This document shows, one piece after another, positions 44,073-53,966 of a stretch of 64,000 nt of DNA. This stretch comes from Maribacter aquivivus (GTDB lineage Bacteria; Bacteroidota; Bacteroidia; Flavobacteriales; Flavobacteriaceae). The translations under genes were made by a program, and so were the position numbers. A model generated the notes under the pieces. The model searched no databases, was not told where the DNA came from, and saw only the letters and a program-made list of their open reading frames with translations. Each line of letters starts with the position of its first letter. The stretch's first letter is position 1. The stretch is taken from positions 434,001 to 498,000 of the forward strand of contig NZ_FQZX01000001.1 in NCBI RefSeq assembly GCF_900142175.1. The letters run 5' to 3'.

Positions 44073-47000
44073 CTACCCAACGATATTGACAATTTTACCT
44101 GGCACTACAATTACCTTTTTAGGCTCGCGACCTTGTAATTGTTGTTGGGTTTTTTCATTGGCCATTACCGCAGCTTCTATCTCTTCTTTAGATAAGTCTA
44201 ACGAAAGCTCTAAGGTAAATTTCATTTTACCATTAAAGGAAATAGGATACTCTTTACTGCTCTCTACCAAATACTTTCCTTCAAATTTTGGGAAAGGTGC
44301 CGTAGCAATAGATTCTGAATGACCCAATTTATTCCATAACTCTTCTGCAATATGTGGTGCGTACGGCGATACTAAAATAGCCAACGGCTCTAGTACTTTT
44401 CTACTGTAACATTTTTGCGAAGAAAGTTCATTAACACAGATCATAAATGTAGATACCGATGTATTGAAACTAAAGTTCTCTATATCTTCTTCTACCTTTT
44501 TAATTGTTTTGTGTAATGTTTTCCACGATTCTTTTGAAGGTTCATCTTCGCTTACTAAAAAGGAAGCATTTTCACCTGTATGAAATTGTCTCCATAGTTT
44601 CTTTAAGAAAGAATGTGTACCTGTAATACCAGCTGTATTCCAAGGCTTAGATTGCTCTAAAGGACCTAAGAACATTTCATACAAACGCAAACTATCTGCA
44701 CCGTACTCCTCACAAATAGCGTCGGGATTTACGACGTTGTATTTAGATTTGGACATTTTTTCTACTTCGCGACTAACAAAGTATTTTTCATTGTTCTCTC
44801 CAGAAATAACTCTAGCAGAATTTGAAAAGAAAATTGAATTCTTGTATTCACTTAACCAATTTTTAAATCCATCGATATCAAGTTCATCCGAACTATTTAC
44901 CAGTGAAACATCAACATGTATTGGTAAAATTCTACTTCTATCAACATCTACTTTAATAAGACTTGGACCAAAGATTCCAACCAATGTTGATTTAAGATCA
45001 ATTTGAAAGTCTGCTAAAACATCATTATCTGCCATGATATTTTCATACAGATTTTTTGAAATAAATATTTTGGTACTAATTATTTCCTCATCAGAAAGAA
45101 ATCGATCAATATTTGAATCAAATCCAGGAGTTATATCCACCCTATAAGCGAATGCACTAGTCCCAGTAATCATCCCTTGATTAATCAGTTTTTTAGCAAA
45201 TTCATCTTTAGGCACCAAACCTTTATCGAACATGAATTTTTGCCAGAAACGCGAGTACAATAAGTGACCTGTTGCATGCTCACTTCCACCTATATATAAA
45301 TCTACATCTTGCCAATAGTTAATCGCTTTTTCAGAGAAAATGCTCTCGCTATTGTGCGGATCCATATACCTATTAAAGTATTGCGAACTACCTGCCCAAC
45401 CTGGCATGGTATTTAATTCTAATGGAAACACCGTTTCATTATCTATCTTATCGTTAGAAACTACTTTGTTCTCTTTGGTACACCATGCCCAAACCTCAGC
45501 ATTACCTAATGGCGGCTCTCCTGTCTCGGTAGGTAAATATTTTTCAACTTCTGGCAAGGCTATAGGTAAATACTCTTTTGCAATCATTTGAGGCATTCCG
45601 TCCACATAATAAACTGGAAAAGGTTCTCCCCAATATCTTTGACGACTGAATACAGCATCACGCAATCTATAGTTTATTTTTCCTTCGCCATGTCCTATTT
45701 TCTCCAACTCATAGATTGCTAATTTCATAGCTTTCTTATACGGTAATCCGTTTAGGAAATCAGAATTTGCAATAACCGTTTTATCCTTATCAGCGAATGC
45801 TTCCTCAGAAATATCAACACCTTCAAATATGTTAGGGATAGGTATATTGAAATGCTTTGCAAAATCGTAATCTCGTTGATCACCACATGGCACGGACATC
45901 ACCGCACCTGTACCATAACCAGCCAATACATAATCACCAATCCAAATTGGAATAGGTTCTTTTGTAAATGGATGTTCTGAATATGCACCTGTAAAAGCAC
46001 CTGAAATAGTCTTCACATCTGCCATACGATCACGCTCAGAACGTTTTGCAGTTGCTTCTATATAGGCTTCTACTTCAGCTTTTTGAGCTTCAGTCGTTAT
46101 TTTAGAAACCAACTCATGTTCTGGCGCCAAAGTCATAAAAGAAACTCCAAAAATAGTATCGGGTCTGGTGGTAAAAACTTCTATTTTCTCATCATGATCC
46201 TTCACATTAAAAACAGCCGAAGCTCCTTGAGAACGACCTATCCAATTTGTCTGGGAATCTTTCAACGGTTGTGGCCAATCGATTTTCGCCAAACCATCTA
46301 ACAAACGTTGTGCATATGCGGAAATACGCATGCTCCACTGGGTCATTTTTTTACGAACCACCGGGTGACCACCACGTTCTGACACTCCGTTTACTATTTC
46401 GTCATTTGCCAATACCGTACCTAGTGCAGGGCACCAGTTTACTTCGGTATCCGCCAAGTACGTTAATCTATATTGTAATAATATTTCTTGTTTTTTGACA
46501 TCAGAAAATGCGGTCCATTCCTCAGCTGTAAAGGATGCTATATCATCATCACAAACGGCATTTACCTTGGCATTACCATCCGAAGAAAATTTAGCAATTA
46601 ATGTTTCTATATCCTCTGCTTTGTCGGTATCCTTATTATACCAAGAATTGAATATTTGAATGAATATCCACTGTGTCCACTTGTAATACTCGGGACTAGA
46701 AGTACGTACCTCTCTGCTCCAATCAAAAGAAAAACCTAGCTGATCTAATTGTCTTCTGTATGTTTTAATATTTGCTGCTGTTGTTACCGCAGGATGCTGA
46801 CCTGTTTGAATAGCATATTGCTCTGCCGGCAAACCAAAAGAATCATACCCTTGTGGGTGCAATACATTAAAACCTTTATGCCTTTTATATCGTGCATAAA
46901 TATCACTTGCAATATACCCTAACGGATGCCCAACATGGAGCCCCGCACCAGATGGATAAGGAAACATATCTAACACATAGAACTTTTCTTTTTCAGAATC

Positions 47001-47078
47001 GTTCTCTGCTTTAAATGTTTGATTTTCTGCCCAGTATTTTTGCCATTTGGCTTCAATTTCGTTGAAATTGTATTGCAT
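44073..47078 (-). CDS. leuS: leucyl-tRNA synthetase with an enlarged insertion
   Basis: A 1001-residue class I synthetase. The HIGH motif is HVGHPLGY (near residue 48) and KMSKS sits in VEKMSKSKYNVV (near residue 777). The editing domain and the anticodon region are present, and the tail ends KIVNIVG. From memory, flavobacterial LeuRS are about 930-950 residues; the excess here is mainly a polar insertion of about 60 residues (DITPGFDSNIDRFLSD onward) in the leucine-specific region before KMSKS, about 44760-45135. The frame is intact, so the gene should be functional. Confidence 0.95.
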   Translation of the reverse strand: MQYNFNEIEAKWQKYWAENQTFKAENDSEKEKFYVLDMFPYPSGAGLHVGHPLGYIASDIYARYKRHKGFNVLHPQGYDSFGLPAEQYAIQTGQHPAVTTAANIKTYRRQLDQLGFSFDWSREVRTSSPEYYKWTQWIFIQIFNSWYNKDTDKAEDIETLIAKFSSDGNAKVNAVCDDDIASFTAEEWTAFSDVKKQEILLQYRLTYLADTEVNWCPALGTVLANDEIVNGVSERGGHPVVRKKMTQWSMRISAYAQRLLDGLAKIDWPQPLKDSQTNWIGRSQGASAVFNVKDHDEKIEVFTTRPDTIFGVSFMTLAPEHELVSKITTEAQKAEVEAYIEATAKRSERDRMADVKTISGAFTGAYSEHPFTKEPIPIWIGDYVLAGYGTGAVMSVPCGDQRDYDFAKHFNIPIPNIFEGVDISEEAFADKDKTVIANSDFLNGLPYKKAMKLAIYELEKIGHGEGKINYRLRDAVFSRQRYWGEPFPVYYVDGMPQMIAKEYLPIALPEVEKYLPTETGEPPLGNAEVWAWCTKENKVVSNDKIDNETVFPLELNTMPGWAGSSQYFNRYMDPHNSESIFSEKAINYWQDVDLYIGGSEHATGHLLYSRFWQKFMFDKGLVPKDEFAKKLINQGMITGTSAFAYRVDITPGFDSNIDRFLSDEEIISTKIFISKNLYENIMADNDVLADFQIDLKSTLVGIFGPSLIKVDVDRSRILPIHVDVSLVNSSDELDIDGFKNWLSEYKNSIFFSNSARVISGENNEKYFVSREVEKMSKSKYNVVNPDAICEEYGADSLRLYEMFLGPLEQSKPWNTAGITGTHSFLKKLWRQFHTGENASFLVSEDEPSKESWKTLHKTIKKVEEDIENFSFNTSVSTFMICVNELSSQKCYSRKVLEPLAILVSPYAPHIAEELWNKLGHSESIATAPFPKFEGKYLVESSKEYPISFNGKMKFTLELSLDLSKEEIEAAVMANEKTQQQLQGREPKKVIVVPGKIVNIVG

Positions 47079-47161
47079 GATCTTTACTTCTTTTCTGTAA
47101 GTCGCAAAAATAGGTTTATTCTGCTAAAACCGAAAGAATAACGTCATTGATACTGTTTACA

Positions 47162-48022
47162 TTAAACCATCAATAACTTTCCGCAATAGAGCACCCAAAG
47201 CATAGATGCCAATGCCGATAAGTTAATGAGATAACCAAACAATTTCATTTCTGGCAATGTATACGCCCTACCCTTAAATATCACAAAAATATCTAATACC
47301 ATAAACGCAGAAAATAGACCAAGAAATGATGCCAAAACTATATCTTGAAACCAATACCAAACCAAAACAGATTCGCACACCAATATCAAGAGCATCAGTA
47401 ATTTTGAATTTTTACGCCCTATCAACGTTGCTGTAGTGCGTTTACCCGCAGCCAGATCTGGCTCTATATCCATTATTTCACCAGCAATATGCGCCTGAAA
47501 TGCAAACAATGATAAATAGACCAATGTCTGCCATGGTAGTGCATCTAAATTATTGAGTTCTGTTGAAAAGAATACCGTAACCACATACCCAACCTGAATT
47601 AGAATTTCGAACGGAGGTCTTTCTTTTATCCTAAACGGTTTAAAATTATAAAGGATGTTCACTACCGCCATAAACAGTAGTAAAAAGAACATTTTTAAAC
47701 CAGAAATAAAGGTAAATGCAATTATAAACACAGACGTGAGTATGGTAATTTTAGTCAGCACGCCACTGAGCTGAGACTTTGAAGCCTTCGCACCAAAAAG
47801 AAAATTTCCTTTTCTGTCATTTACGGCATCTGCATCTATATCATTATAATCGTTAAGCCCATAAACCAAATAATTTAAAGGGAAAGTGACAAAGAACAAA
47901 CCAATCCAAAAATTAACCGACTGCCAGTAATCTACTTGGTTCGCAAAAGGAACTAAGTAAATCCAAATGGTAGGAAACCAAAGTCCGGGTCTGGATATCT
48001 TTAAATCCAATACATTAAACAT
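47162..48022 (-). CDS. UbiA-family prenyltransferase
   Basis: A 286-residue membrane protein with about eight hydrophobic helices. The prenyl-diphosphate and metal motifs are GLNDYNDIDADAVNDRKG (near residue 70) and DIEPDLAAGKRTT (near residue 180). These enzymes attach prenyl chains to aromatic or other acceptors, for quinones, carotenoids or haem. The start was moved to the ATG at 48022; the longer frame begins at a TTG. The acceptor here is unknown. Confidence 0.85.
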   Translation of the reverse strand: MFNVLDLKISRPGLWFPTIWIYLVPFANQVDYWQSVNFWIGLFFVTFPLNYLVYGLNDYNDIDADAVNDRKGNFLFGAKASKSQLSGVLTKITILTSVFIIAFTFISGLKMFFLLLFMAVVNILYNFKPFRIKERPPFEILIQVGYVVTVFFSTELNNLDALPWQTLVYLSLFAFQAHIAGEIMDIEPDLAAGKRTTATLIGRKNSKLLMLLILVCESVLVWYWFQDIVLASFLGLFSAFMVLDIFVIFKGRAYTLPEMKLFGYLINLSALASMLWVLYCGKLLMV

Positions 48023-48137
48023 CTTATAAAAATTAGGTTGCGATTTTGGCGAAAATACCAATCTTCAAATAGGCTCTGAATCTTGAATTGAGATTATTTA
48101 TTCATCGTGCTAAAAAGTATATCTTTAACCAGTGAAT

Positions 48138-50012
48138 ATGATGTACTCTAGATTTTTTCTACTTACTATTCTACTAACGTGTTGTGGCATAACTTCATTG
48201 CATGCGCAACTAGGTTTTTGTGGCGGTAATTCTGGGGACCCAATTTTTCAAGAAGATTTTGGCTCTGGCACCACTGACGGACCCGCATTACCAGCTGGTA
48301 CAACAACTTATAATTTCACCACCGGAACACCAAATGACGGTGATTATACTATTTCTAGCACTACAAACTATTTCGATTGGCTTTCCATTGAAGACCATAC
48401 CCCAGGTGACAGCAACGGTAAGTCTTTTATTGTCAATGCAAGTTTTACGGCCGGTCAATTCTATCAACGAGAGGTAAGCGGTCTATGTGAAAATACCACT
48501 TATGAATTCTCATCGTGGCTAATAAACCTACAACCCGTCGGTAGCTGTGAAGGCAATAGTATACCAGTAAATGTACGCTTTCAAATTTGGGATGGAACAG
48601 ATACCAATATACTTGCCCAAGGTGATACGGGCAGTATACCAGGAACAGGAACTACCGTATGGAAACAATATGCCTTAGTTTTCAAAACCGCACCCGGGCA
48701 AACATCTGTTATTCTAAAAATGAGAAACAATAGTAATGGCGGCTGTGGTAATGACCTTGCCATAGATGATATTTTATTTAGATCTTGTGGCGACAATGTC
48801 ACCATTTCAACCGCAGCCAACGAAGCAAGCTTAGTTGTTTGCGAAGATCAAGGCAGTGTATCAAGAACGCTGACCGCAACACCAGATTCTTCTGTTTTTA
48901 GTACCCATGCCTACCAATGGCAGCAAAGTACAGACCAACAAATATGGACAGACATACCCGGTGAAAACAGTGCTATTCTAAATACTCCGGCAGTTACTGC
49001 CACCACTTATTTTAGAACAAAAATTGCAGAAGATATTGTTAATGTAAATAACGATTTATGCAACGTAGTATCTGACGTTTTTGATATTACCGTTTTACCT
49101 ATACCACCTGCCCCAACAAGCAACGGAGATGTTGAAATTTGCGAAGGGGAAATTGGACTTTTATCGGTCAATACGTTAAATGCATATTCCATTAATTGGT
49201 ATGATGCTCCTACTGGTGGGAATTTAATCTTAGCAAACGAACGTAGACTAGAGGTTAATAATGCAGGTACTTATTATGCCGAAGCTAATTCAACAGAAAT
49301 TGAATGTGCATCTACTACTAGAACTGCAGTTACTTTAACCGTAAACCCTTTACCCGTAGTACCAGATGATAGCAGTACTTTTTTATGCGAAGATTCTTCT
49401 ACCACTCTAGATGCCGAAGTTGAGAATGTCATGTACCAATGGTCTACTGGCGCGACTACTCAAACAATCGATGTAACCGAACCTGGCGATTATGATGTCA
49501 TCATTACCAATGAAAATGGCTGCTCCGCTACTCGCACCTTCACAGTTGAACAAATAGATTTACCTAGAATTGATAAAATAGTATCTGACGGACCATCAAT
49601 AGTTGTCTCTACTTCTAATAATGGTAATTTCGAATATTCTTTAGATGGAGTCTCATTTCAAACTAGCCCTATTTTTGAAGCTGTAGAAGGCGGATTTTAC
49701 ACTATTTACGTTCAAGACAATACAGATTGCGGTGTTGTAACGGAAGATTTTTACCATCTGGTCATTCAAAAATTCTTTACTCCGAACGGAGATTCTTTTA
49801 ATGATGTTTTTGAACCTGACGGATTAGAGGTTTTTAATTCCGTTACGATTTCAATTTTTGATCGTTACGGGAAGCTTTTAAAATTTGGGAATACAAATTC
49901 CACAACTTGGGATGGCACATTTCAAGGAGAACGATTACCAGAAGATGATTATTGGTATCTAATTGAAGCTGATTCCACTCAATTTAAGGGACACTTCAGT
50001 TTAAAACGTTAA
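48138..50012 (+). CDS. large secreted protein with T9SS type B sorting domain
   Basis: A 624-residue secreted protein. A signal peptide (ending SLHAQ) is followed by an N-terminal carbohydrate-module-like beta domain (to about residue 215) with paired cysteines, then Ig-like segments (about 220-510), and a type B sorting domain from about residue 545 with FFTPNGDSFNDVFEPDGL, ISIFDRYGKLL and WDGTFQGERLPEDDYWY. The first in-frame start is GTG at 48132; the ATG at 48138 is more likely. It may be an adhesin or glycan-binding surface protein. Confidence 0.8.
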   Translation: MMYSRFFLLTILLTCCGITSLHAQLGFCGGNSGDPIFQEDFGSGTTDGPALPAGTTTYNFTTGTPNDGDYTISSTTNYFDWLSIEDHTPGDSNGKSFIVNASFTAGQFYQREVSGLCENTTYEFSSWLINLQPVGSCEGNSIPVNVRFQIWDGTDTNILAQGDTGSIPGTGTTVWKQYALVFKTAPGQTSVILKMRNNSNGGCGNDLAIDDILFRSCGDNVTISTAANEASLVVCEDQGSVSRTLTATPDSSVFSTHAYQWQQSTDQQIWTDIPGENSAILNTPAVTATTYFRTKIAEDIVNVNNDLCNVVSDVFDITVLPIPPAPTSNGDVEICEGEIGLLSVNTLNAYSINWYDAPTGGNLILANERRLEVNNAGTYYAEANSTEIECASTTRTAVTLTVNPLPVVPDDSSTFLCEDSSTTLDAEVENVMYQWSTGATTQTIDVTEPGDYDVIITNENGCSATRTFTVEQIDLPRIDKIVSDGPSIVVSTSNNGNFEYSLDGVSFQTSPIFEAVEGGFYTIYVQDNTDCGVVTEDFYHLVIQKFFTPNGDSFNDVFEPDGLEVFNSVTISIFDRYGKLLKFGNTNSTTWDGTFQGERLPEDDYWYLIEADSTQFKGHFSLKR

Positions 50013-50041
50013 AACAAACTAGCTATTTAAAAAAATAAACA

Positions 50042-51172
50042 ATGAAAACTAAACTTCTTGTATTAACTCTTATCCTATCTACATTTATATCTTTTTCACA
50101 GCAAGAAATATCTCGTGAATGGACTTCTTTTGCTCAAACTATTACCATTACTACAGACCAAAAAATTAAATTCAGAGTAACCGCATCGGCTAAAACTATT
50201 GGAGAAACTGATGACAGCTGGTCTGGACTTTGGGCTAGAGTGGATACTAAAAACGGCGAAGATGGTTTTTTTGATAACATGGGTGATCGGCCTATTCTTT
50301 CGAAAGATTGGAATTCATACACTATTGAAGGCGAAATAGACAAGAATGCCAAAGCATTGGTTTTTGGAGGGCTATGCATTGGCAACGGAGAATTTTATTA
50401 TGACAATTTTGTTGTTGAAACAGAAAAACCAGATGGTACGTTTGAAAAACTGGATATTAAAAATCCAAGTTTTGAAATACGTTTAGACGACAAAGGAATC
50501 TTGGGATGGACTAGCGGCATTAGCCAAGACAATCCTGTAAAAATAAAAGAGTTCACTTTCAAAAACACCAGTGATACTGCTGATGGTAAGAATGCTATTG
50601 TTATTGTCGGTGAGGGTGTAGTCAAAGACAAATCTGATCTTATTGGCCCTATTGATGGGTATTCCCCACAAATTGGCACTTTAATTACCATGCTAGACAA
50701 CTTAAGTATTAGAATAGAAAAGCAAATGAGCTCTTTAGATGTCAGGGAATTAGATCACATCATGGATAAAGAAGCAAATTCTATAGGAGCACTTATTATG
50801 CACTTGATTGCCACCGAAGTATATTACCAAAACTTAACTTTTGATGAAATGGAATATGATGAGGAAGACACTAAACAATTAGATATCGCAATGGCTCTTG
50901 GAGAGGATGCACGTAATAGTATCAACGGGAAAGAAGCTAGTTATTACTTTAATCTATGGAAAAAAGTTAGAGCAAAAACAAAAGAAAATTTCAAAGCTAG
51001 AGATGACGCTTGGTTAGCAGAAGTTTACCCTGGATCAAACGTTAATAATCACTTTTCATGGTTTCATGTAATGGAACATCAATCTAGTCATCTTGGTCAA
51101 ATGCTTTTATTAAGAAAAAGAATTCCGCCAGCTCCTGAACCTTTAACGCTTCCTAAACTAAATAAAAACTAA
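50042..51172 (+). CDS. secreted DinB-like protein
   Basis: A 376-residue protein with a signal peptide (ending SFSQ), an N-terminal beta domain (about 20-200, carbohydrate-module-like in the pattern of aromatic residues) and a C-terminal four-helix DinB-type domain with SIGALIMHLIATEVYYQ and HVMEHQSSHLGQ. The histidines of the second part could hold a metal. DinB proteins are usually cytoplasmic; a signal peptide makes this one exported. Function unknown. It lies 29 bases after the T9SS gene and may be co-transcribed. Confidence 0.72.
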   Translation: MKTKLLVLTLILSTFISFSQQEISREWTSFAQTITITTDQKIKFRVTASAKTIGETDDSWSGLWARVDTKNGEDGFFDNMGDRPILSKDWNSYTIEGEIDKNAKALVFGGLCIGNGEFYYDNFVVETEKPDGTFEKLDIKNPSFEIRLDDKGILGWTSGISQDNPVKIKEFTFKNTSDTADGKNAIVIVGEGVVKDKSDLIGPIDGYSPQIGTLITMLDNLSIRIEKQMSSLDVRELDHIMDKEANSIGALIMHLIATEVYYQNLTFDEMEYDEEDTKQLDIAMALGEDARNSINGKEASYYFNLWKKVRAKTKENFKARDDAWLAEVYPGSNVNNHFSWFHVMEHQSSHLGQMLLLRKRIPPAPEPLTLPKLNKN

Positions 51173-51215
51173 AGTATAAGGTTACTTTGTTATTTTTACA
51201 GAGAATTTTAAGTTT

Positions 51216-52094
51216 ATGGCGAACTCCTTCGAAAATTATCAAAGACGCAAACTCATCTCCTCCTATTTTTCTGTGGTGCTAAGTATTGCATTGGTCTTAT
51301 TCCTTTTAGGCATTTTAGGATTACTGGTTTTAAACACCAAAAAAATGGCAGATCGTTCTAAAGAACAAATCACCATCTCTGTCTTCTTAAAAGAAAATAC
51401 CAAAGAAATTGAGATTGAACAGCTACAAAAGACATTGGCAATGTCTGAATACACAAAATCTTCTACCTACGTATCTAAAGAAGAAGCTGCAGAACAGCAT
51501 AGCGAAGATATTGGCGAAGACTTTGTTGACTATTTAGGCTACAACCCGCTAAAGAACTCTATTGACGTAAAGTTGAATGCGGATTTCGTTACTGCAGAGA
51601 AAGTACAAGAAATTGCTGAAACCCTATCAGAAAAGAGTTTTGTCGATGAAGTTAGTTACGACAAGGTATTAGTAAGCATGGTAGCCAAAAGTGTTGAACA
51701 AATAGGCTTCTGGATCTTGGTAGCCAGCGCTATTTTCACCTTTATAGCTGTATTATTGATAAACAGTTCTATTAGACTATCTATCTATTCTAAAAGATTT
51801 ATCATTAAAACCATGCAAATGGTTGGGGCGACAAAGACCTTTATTAGAAGACCATTTATATGGCAAAATATTAAACTTGGTATGATCGGTGCCGCAATTG
51901 CTTTATTGGCTATTGGTGGCGTTGTATATTATGTAAACACTAATTTTCAAGATTTAGGGTTATTTGATGAACCTTATATTTTAGTCATTTTATTTGTTAG
52001 TGTTTTTCTATTGGGAATACTTATTTCGTTCATTAGCACCTATTTTGCGACCCAACGCTTCTTAAATCTTAGAACGGACGAATTATATTATTAA
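51216..52094 (+). CDS. ftsX: cell division protein FtsX
   Basis: A 292-residue inner-membrane protein of the FtsX type. One N-terminal helix (about 20-42), a periplasmic domain (about 48-160), then three helices (165-190, 220-240, 258-282) match FtsX, which with FtsE controls peptidoglycan hydrolases at the division site. It opens the run with DUF3098, uppP and truB, an arrangement that is common in the family. Confidence 0.9.
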   Translation: MANSFENYQRRKLISSYFSVVLSIALVLFLLGILGLLVLNTKKMADRSKEQITISVFLKENTKEIEIEQLQKTLAMSEYTKSSTYVSKEEAAEQHSEDIGEDFVDYLGYNPLKNSIDVKLNADFVTAEKVQEIAETLSEKSFVDEVSYDKVLVSMVAKSVEQIGFWILVASAIFTFIAVLLINSSIRLSIYSKRFIIKTMQMVGATKTFIRRPFIWQNIKLGMIGAAIALLAIGGVVYYVNTNFQDLGLFDEPYILVILFVSVFLLGILISFISTYFATQRFLNLRTDELYY

Positions 52095-52103
52095 ATTTGC
52101 GGC

Positions 52104-52367
52104 ATGAGTAAAAACAACAAAGTGGAACAGCACGCTAAACAAGAATTTATTTTTCAGAAGAAAAATTACATGTTCATGTTCATTGGTCTTGCCTGTATTG
52201 CCATAGGTTTTATTTTAATGAGCGGTGGCGGCAGCGATGACCCCAACGTATTCAACCCTGAAATTTATAATTTCAGAAGAATTAGACTAGCACCTACTTT
52301 AGTGCTTATTGGCTTAGGTATAGAAATTTATGCCATTTTATTGAACCCTCACAAAAAGAAAGATTAA
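52104..52367 (+). CDS. DUF3098 membrane protein
   Basis: An 87-residue membrane protein with two hydrophobic helices and a GGGSDDPNVFNPEIYNF loop between them, the signature of DUF3098. Nine bases separate it from ftsX, and its stop is directly followed by the TTG start of uppP, so it belongs to the ftsX operon. Confidence 0.88.
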   Translation: MSKNNKVEQHAKQEFIFQKKNYMFMFIGLACIAIGFILMSGGGSDDPNVFNPEIYNFRRIRLAPTLVLIGLGIEIYAILLNPHKKKD

Positions 52368-53165
52368 TTGGATACTTTAGACGCTATTATACTCGGCATT
52401 ATTCAAGGATTAACCGAGTTTCTTCCTGTTTCATCAAGCGGTCATTTAGAATTGGGCAAAGCCATTTTAGGAGACAACTCTGTTCCAGAAGATAGTTTAT
52501 TATTTACCGTAATACTTCATTTTGCTACTGCTCTTAGTACCATTGTTGTTTTCAGAAAAGACATTTGGGAAATTTTAAGTGGTTTGTTTCAATTTAAATG
52601 GAACGAAGAGAGTGAGTTTTCTGCCAAGATTATTATCTCTATGCTACCTGCAGTATTCATTGGATTGTTCTTTGAGGAACAATTAGAAGAATTATTTGGT
52701 GGTAATATTCGTTTTGTAGGCTTTATGCTTATAATTACAGCAGTACTTCTATATTTTGCAGATAAGGCAAAGGATACTGATAAAAAAGTAAGTTTTAAAA
52801 ATGCTTTTATAGTTGGTATCTCTCAAGCAATTGCAATGCTACCTGGTATTTCTCGTAGTGGAGCTACCATTTCTACTTCTGTTCTTTTAGGTGTAGATAA
52901 ATCAAAAGCTGCTCGCTTTTCTTTCTTAATGGTTGTGCCGTTAATTTTTGGTAAAATTGCCAAAGACCTAATGAGCGGAGATTTAAATTTTGATGGAAAT
53001 AACAATATTGCAATGGGCGCAGGTTTTATTGCCGCCTTTCTTGCTGGTCTTGCCGCTTGTACATGGATGATTAAATTAGTACGAAAAAGTAAGCTTTCGT
53101 ATTTTGCCATCTACTGTCTTGTAGTAGGATTGATTGCCGTAATTTACGGATTCACTAATCCGTAG
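52368..53165 (+). CDS. uppP: undecaprenyl-diphosphatase (TTG start)
   Basis: A 265-residue inner-membrane enzyme that recycles undecaprenyl diphosphate. Motifs are GLTEFLPVSSSGHLELG (residues 14-30) and PGISRSGATISTSVLLG (near residue 159). The start codon is TTG, directly after the TAA of the previous gene; no ATG before the first helix exists. Translation may be coupled to that of DUF3098. Confidence 0.93.
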   Translation: MDTLDAIILGIIQGLTEFLPVSSSGHLELGKAILGDNSVPEDSLLFTVILHFATALSTIVVFRKDIWEILSGLFQFKWNEESEFSAKIIISMLPAVFIGLFFEEQLEELFGGNIRFVGFMLIITAVLLYFADKAKDTDKKVSFKNAFIVGISQAIAMLPGISRSGATISTSVLLGVDKSKAARFSFLMVVPLIFGKIAKDLMSGDLNFDGNNNIAMGAGFIAAFLAGLAACTWMIKLVRKSKLSYFAIYCLVVGLIAVIYGFTNP

Positions 53166-53187
53166 TACTACCTAAACACCCAAATTC

Positions 53188-53898
53188 ATGAAAGATTTGA
53201 CCAAAGAAGACTATTTAAACGGTCAAGTATTATTGATTGATAAACCACTAGAATGGTCCTCTTTTCAGGCGGTCAATAAATTGAAATGGGCTATCAGAAA
53301 AAAGTTCAGTTTAAAGAAATTTAAAATCGGGCACGCAGGTACTTTAGATCCATTAGCAACGGGGCTTCTTATAATTTGCACAGGAAAATTCACTAAGAAA
53401 ATCACAGAATATCAAGGACAGGAAAAAGAATACACAGGTGTTTTTACCTTAGGTGGCACCACAGCATCTTACGACCTTGAAACAGAAATAAACAAAACTT
53501 TCGCAACAGATCATATTACGCCTGATCTTATAAAAGCTACAACCCATCAATTTATAGGTGATATAGAACAGGCACCGCCTGTTTTCTCTGCCTTAAAGAA
53601 AGATGGTAAGCGACTTTATGAACTGGCTCGTGAAGGAAAAACAGTTGACATACCAAAGCGAAAAGTAAATGTAAGTGCTTTTAATATTACTGATATCGAT
53701 GGCTTGAATATTCACTTTAGAATCGCCTGTAGCAAAGGCACCTATATTCGATCTATTGCCCACGATTTTGGCGCAGCCCTTAATTCTGGAGCACATTTAA
53801 CGGCATTGAGAAGAACCAAAATAGGTGATTTTAACGTAGATAATGCTCAAGACCCTTTAGTCTTTGCCGATTTATTACTAGGTCCAGAAGAAAAATAG
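53188..53898 (+). CDS. truB: tRNA pseudouridine-55 synthase TruB
   Basis: A 236-residue enzyme that makes pseudouridine 55 in tRNA. The catalytic region KIGHAGTLDPLATGLL (aspartate near residue 54) and RSIAHDFGAAL later on are diagnostic. Length and start match the short bacterial type. 22 bases after uppP. Confidence 0.95.
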   Translation: MKDLTKEDYLNGQVLLIDKPLEWSSFQAVNKLKWAIRKKFSLKKFKIGHAGTLDPLATGLLIICTGKFTKKITEYQGQEKEYTGVFTLGGTTASYDLETEINKTFATDHITPDLIKATTHQFIGDIEQAPPVFSALKKDGKRLYELAREGKTVDIPKRKVNVSAFNITDIDGLNIHFRIACSKGTYIRSIAHDFGAALNSGAHLTALRRTKIGDFNVDNAQDPLVFADLLLGPEEK

Positions 53899-53966
53899 AT
53901 AATTAGCTATTGATTACCCTTTATCGATCTTCTAAAATATTTTGGTATAATTAAGGTTATATATTC

